DNA from: Rhizobium mongolense subsp. loessense
GTDB lineage: Bacteria; Pseudomonadota; Alphaproteobacteria; Rhizobiales; Rhizobiaceae
Assembly (NCBI RefSeq): GCF_900099775.1
Contig: NZ_FMTM01000002.1
Location: 1 to 64,000 of the forward strand
DNA length: 64,000 nucleotides
Direction: 5' to 3'
Both the position numbers and the translations under genes were made by a program. Of the stretch, positions 63,279 to 64,000 are shown piece by piece (the stretch's first letter is position 1; each line of letters starts with the position of its first letter). The notes under the pieces were generated by a model that saw only the letters and a program-made list of their open reading frames with translations, was not told the DNA's origin and searched no databases.

Positions 63279-63306
63279 AAGCTGGCGGCAGAAATAGGCA
63301 AAATCA

Positions 63307-64000
63307 ATGAGACGTCACGTGACCGCATCCGCCTTCGACCACCCATTCCTCAGCGGCCTTTTCGGAGACGACGAGATATCGGCCTATCTTTCGGCCGATG
63401 CCGACATCCGCGCGATGCTCTCCTTCGAGGCTGCACTTGCCAAGGCCGAAGGCGCCCAGGGCCTGATCCCGCAAAGGGCAGCAAGTCGCATTGCCGAAGC
63501 TTGTCGAGGTTTCACTGCCGACATCGCAGGCCTCAATGTTGCCACCGCCAGAGACGGCGTCGTCGTTCCCGATCTCGTCACGCAACTGCGCACGTCAGTG
63601 GGTGGCGAGGCGGCCCAGTATGTCCATTTCGGGGCGACCAGCCAGGACGCCATCGATACCAGCCTGATGATCAGGCTAAAGGCGATCGTCTTTCTTTTTG
63701 CCGGCCGGCTCGATGCCATTGTTCGCGCTCTCGACGCGCTCGATCGCCAGTTCGGCCAGAACAGTCTGGTAGGCCATACCCGCATGCAGGCGGCAATCCC
63801 GATTGCCGTTTCCGATCGTCTGCGGACATGGCGAGCGCCGCTTGAAGGCTATCACGGCCGGCTAAGGGGACAGACGTTTCCCATCCAGTTCGGTGGCGCG
63901 GCCGGGACGCTGGACAGGCTGGGCGGCAAGGCTGCCGCCATTCGCGCGTCGCTCGCCCAGGAACTTGGACTGGCCGACGAGCCTCAATGGCAAAGCCAGC
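63307..64000 (+). CDS. pcaB: 3-carboxy-cis,cis-muconate cycloisomerase, N-terminal part
   Basis: Second step of the protocatechuate branch, converting beta-carboxymuconate to gamma-carboxymuconolactone. The first 231 codons are visible; the gene leaves the window on the right. Fumarase/adenylosuccinate lyase superfamily: DHPFLSGLFGDDEISAYLS, MLSFEAALAKAEGAQGLIP, VHFGATSQDAIDTSLMIRL (conserved second region), VGHTRMQAAIPI and FGGAAGTLDRLGGKA. Start ATG 63307 lacks a good ribosome site; a GTG four codons later is possible. Separated from pcaG by an acyltransferase gene. Confidence 0.93.
   Translation, partial: MRRHVTASAFDHPFLSGLFGDDEISAYLSADADIRAMLSFEAALAKAEGAQGLIPQRAASRIAEACRGFTADIAGLNVATARDGVVVPDLVTQLRTSVGGEAAQYVHFGATSQDAIDTSLMIRLKAIVFLFAGRLDAIVRALDALDRQFGQNSLVGHTRMQAAIPIAVSDRLRTWRAPLEGYHGRLRGQTFPIQFGGAAGTLDRLGGKAAAIRASLAQELGLADEPQWQSQ

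Overview
The window is high-GC DNA with long spurious antisense reading frames, tight ATGA-type gene overlaps and strong GGAGG ribosome sites. Its gene content (pcaQ/pcaR/pobR-controlled aromatic catabolism, several Ku proteins with LigD, general-stress small proteins, RirA-like iron boxes) points to a member of the Rhizobiaceae (Rhizobium/Sinorhizobium/Agrobacterium group). I cannot tell chromosome from large plasmid. I saw no rRNA, tRNA, insertion sequence, phage gene or CRISPR array.

Left part (1-13.2 kb, all minus strand): the N-terminal half of a glutathione-dependent formaldehyde dehydrogenase (adhC), an SsuABC-like ABC importer, a three-gene periplasmic molybdenum hydroxylase operon (2Fe-2S subunit, molybdopterin subunit, diheme cytochrome c), a methyltransferase, a nuclease-family protein, cardiolipin synthase and treZ.

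Stress and DNA repair region (13.2-28.6 kb): udgX, a DUF2934 protein, two membrane microproteins, a PAS-GAF hybrid histidine kinase, a KGG-type protein, a DUF3175 protein, a glutathione transferase, ku, a glutathione-independent formaldehyde dehydrogenase, ligD and a second ku, then a DUF882 and an L,D-transpeptidase gene. GGAAC-N16/17-NGTT sequences resembling EcfG (RpoE2) promoters precede several of them.

Siderophore locus (28.8-39.6 kb): seven tightly coupled genes encode a SerK-like serine kinase, a fold-III PLP decarboxylase, an SbnA-like PLP synthase, an opine dehydrogenase, one IucA/IucC (NIS) synthetase, an MFS exporter and an iron-siderophore binding protein. A convergent TonB receptor follows across a strong hairpin. 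Both transcription units carry a TGA-N9-TCA iron-box-like dyad. The enzyme set matches, step for step, the bonds of rhizobactin, the opine-like ethylenediamine/malate/lysine siderophore known from Rhizobium. I regard this as the most interesting object in the window.

Middle (39.6-46.6 kb): a cytosolic HtrA-like protease, a cupin, a DJ-1/PfpI protein, topoisomerase IB, glgX and a short-chain dehydrogenase.

Aromatic catabolism (46.7-64 kb): pcaIJF with pcaR, pobA with pobR, and pcaQ with pcaDCHG and pcaB. Together they convert 4-hydroxybenzoate through protocatechuate and beta-ketoadipate to succinyl-CoA and acetyl-CoA. A membrane acyltransferase gene sits between pcaG and pcaB. Between pobA and pcaQ lie a decayed ROK gene, a DUF1127 protein, a methyltransferase/AraC-regulator divergent pair and several small envelope proteins.
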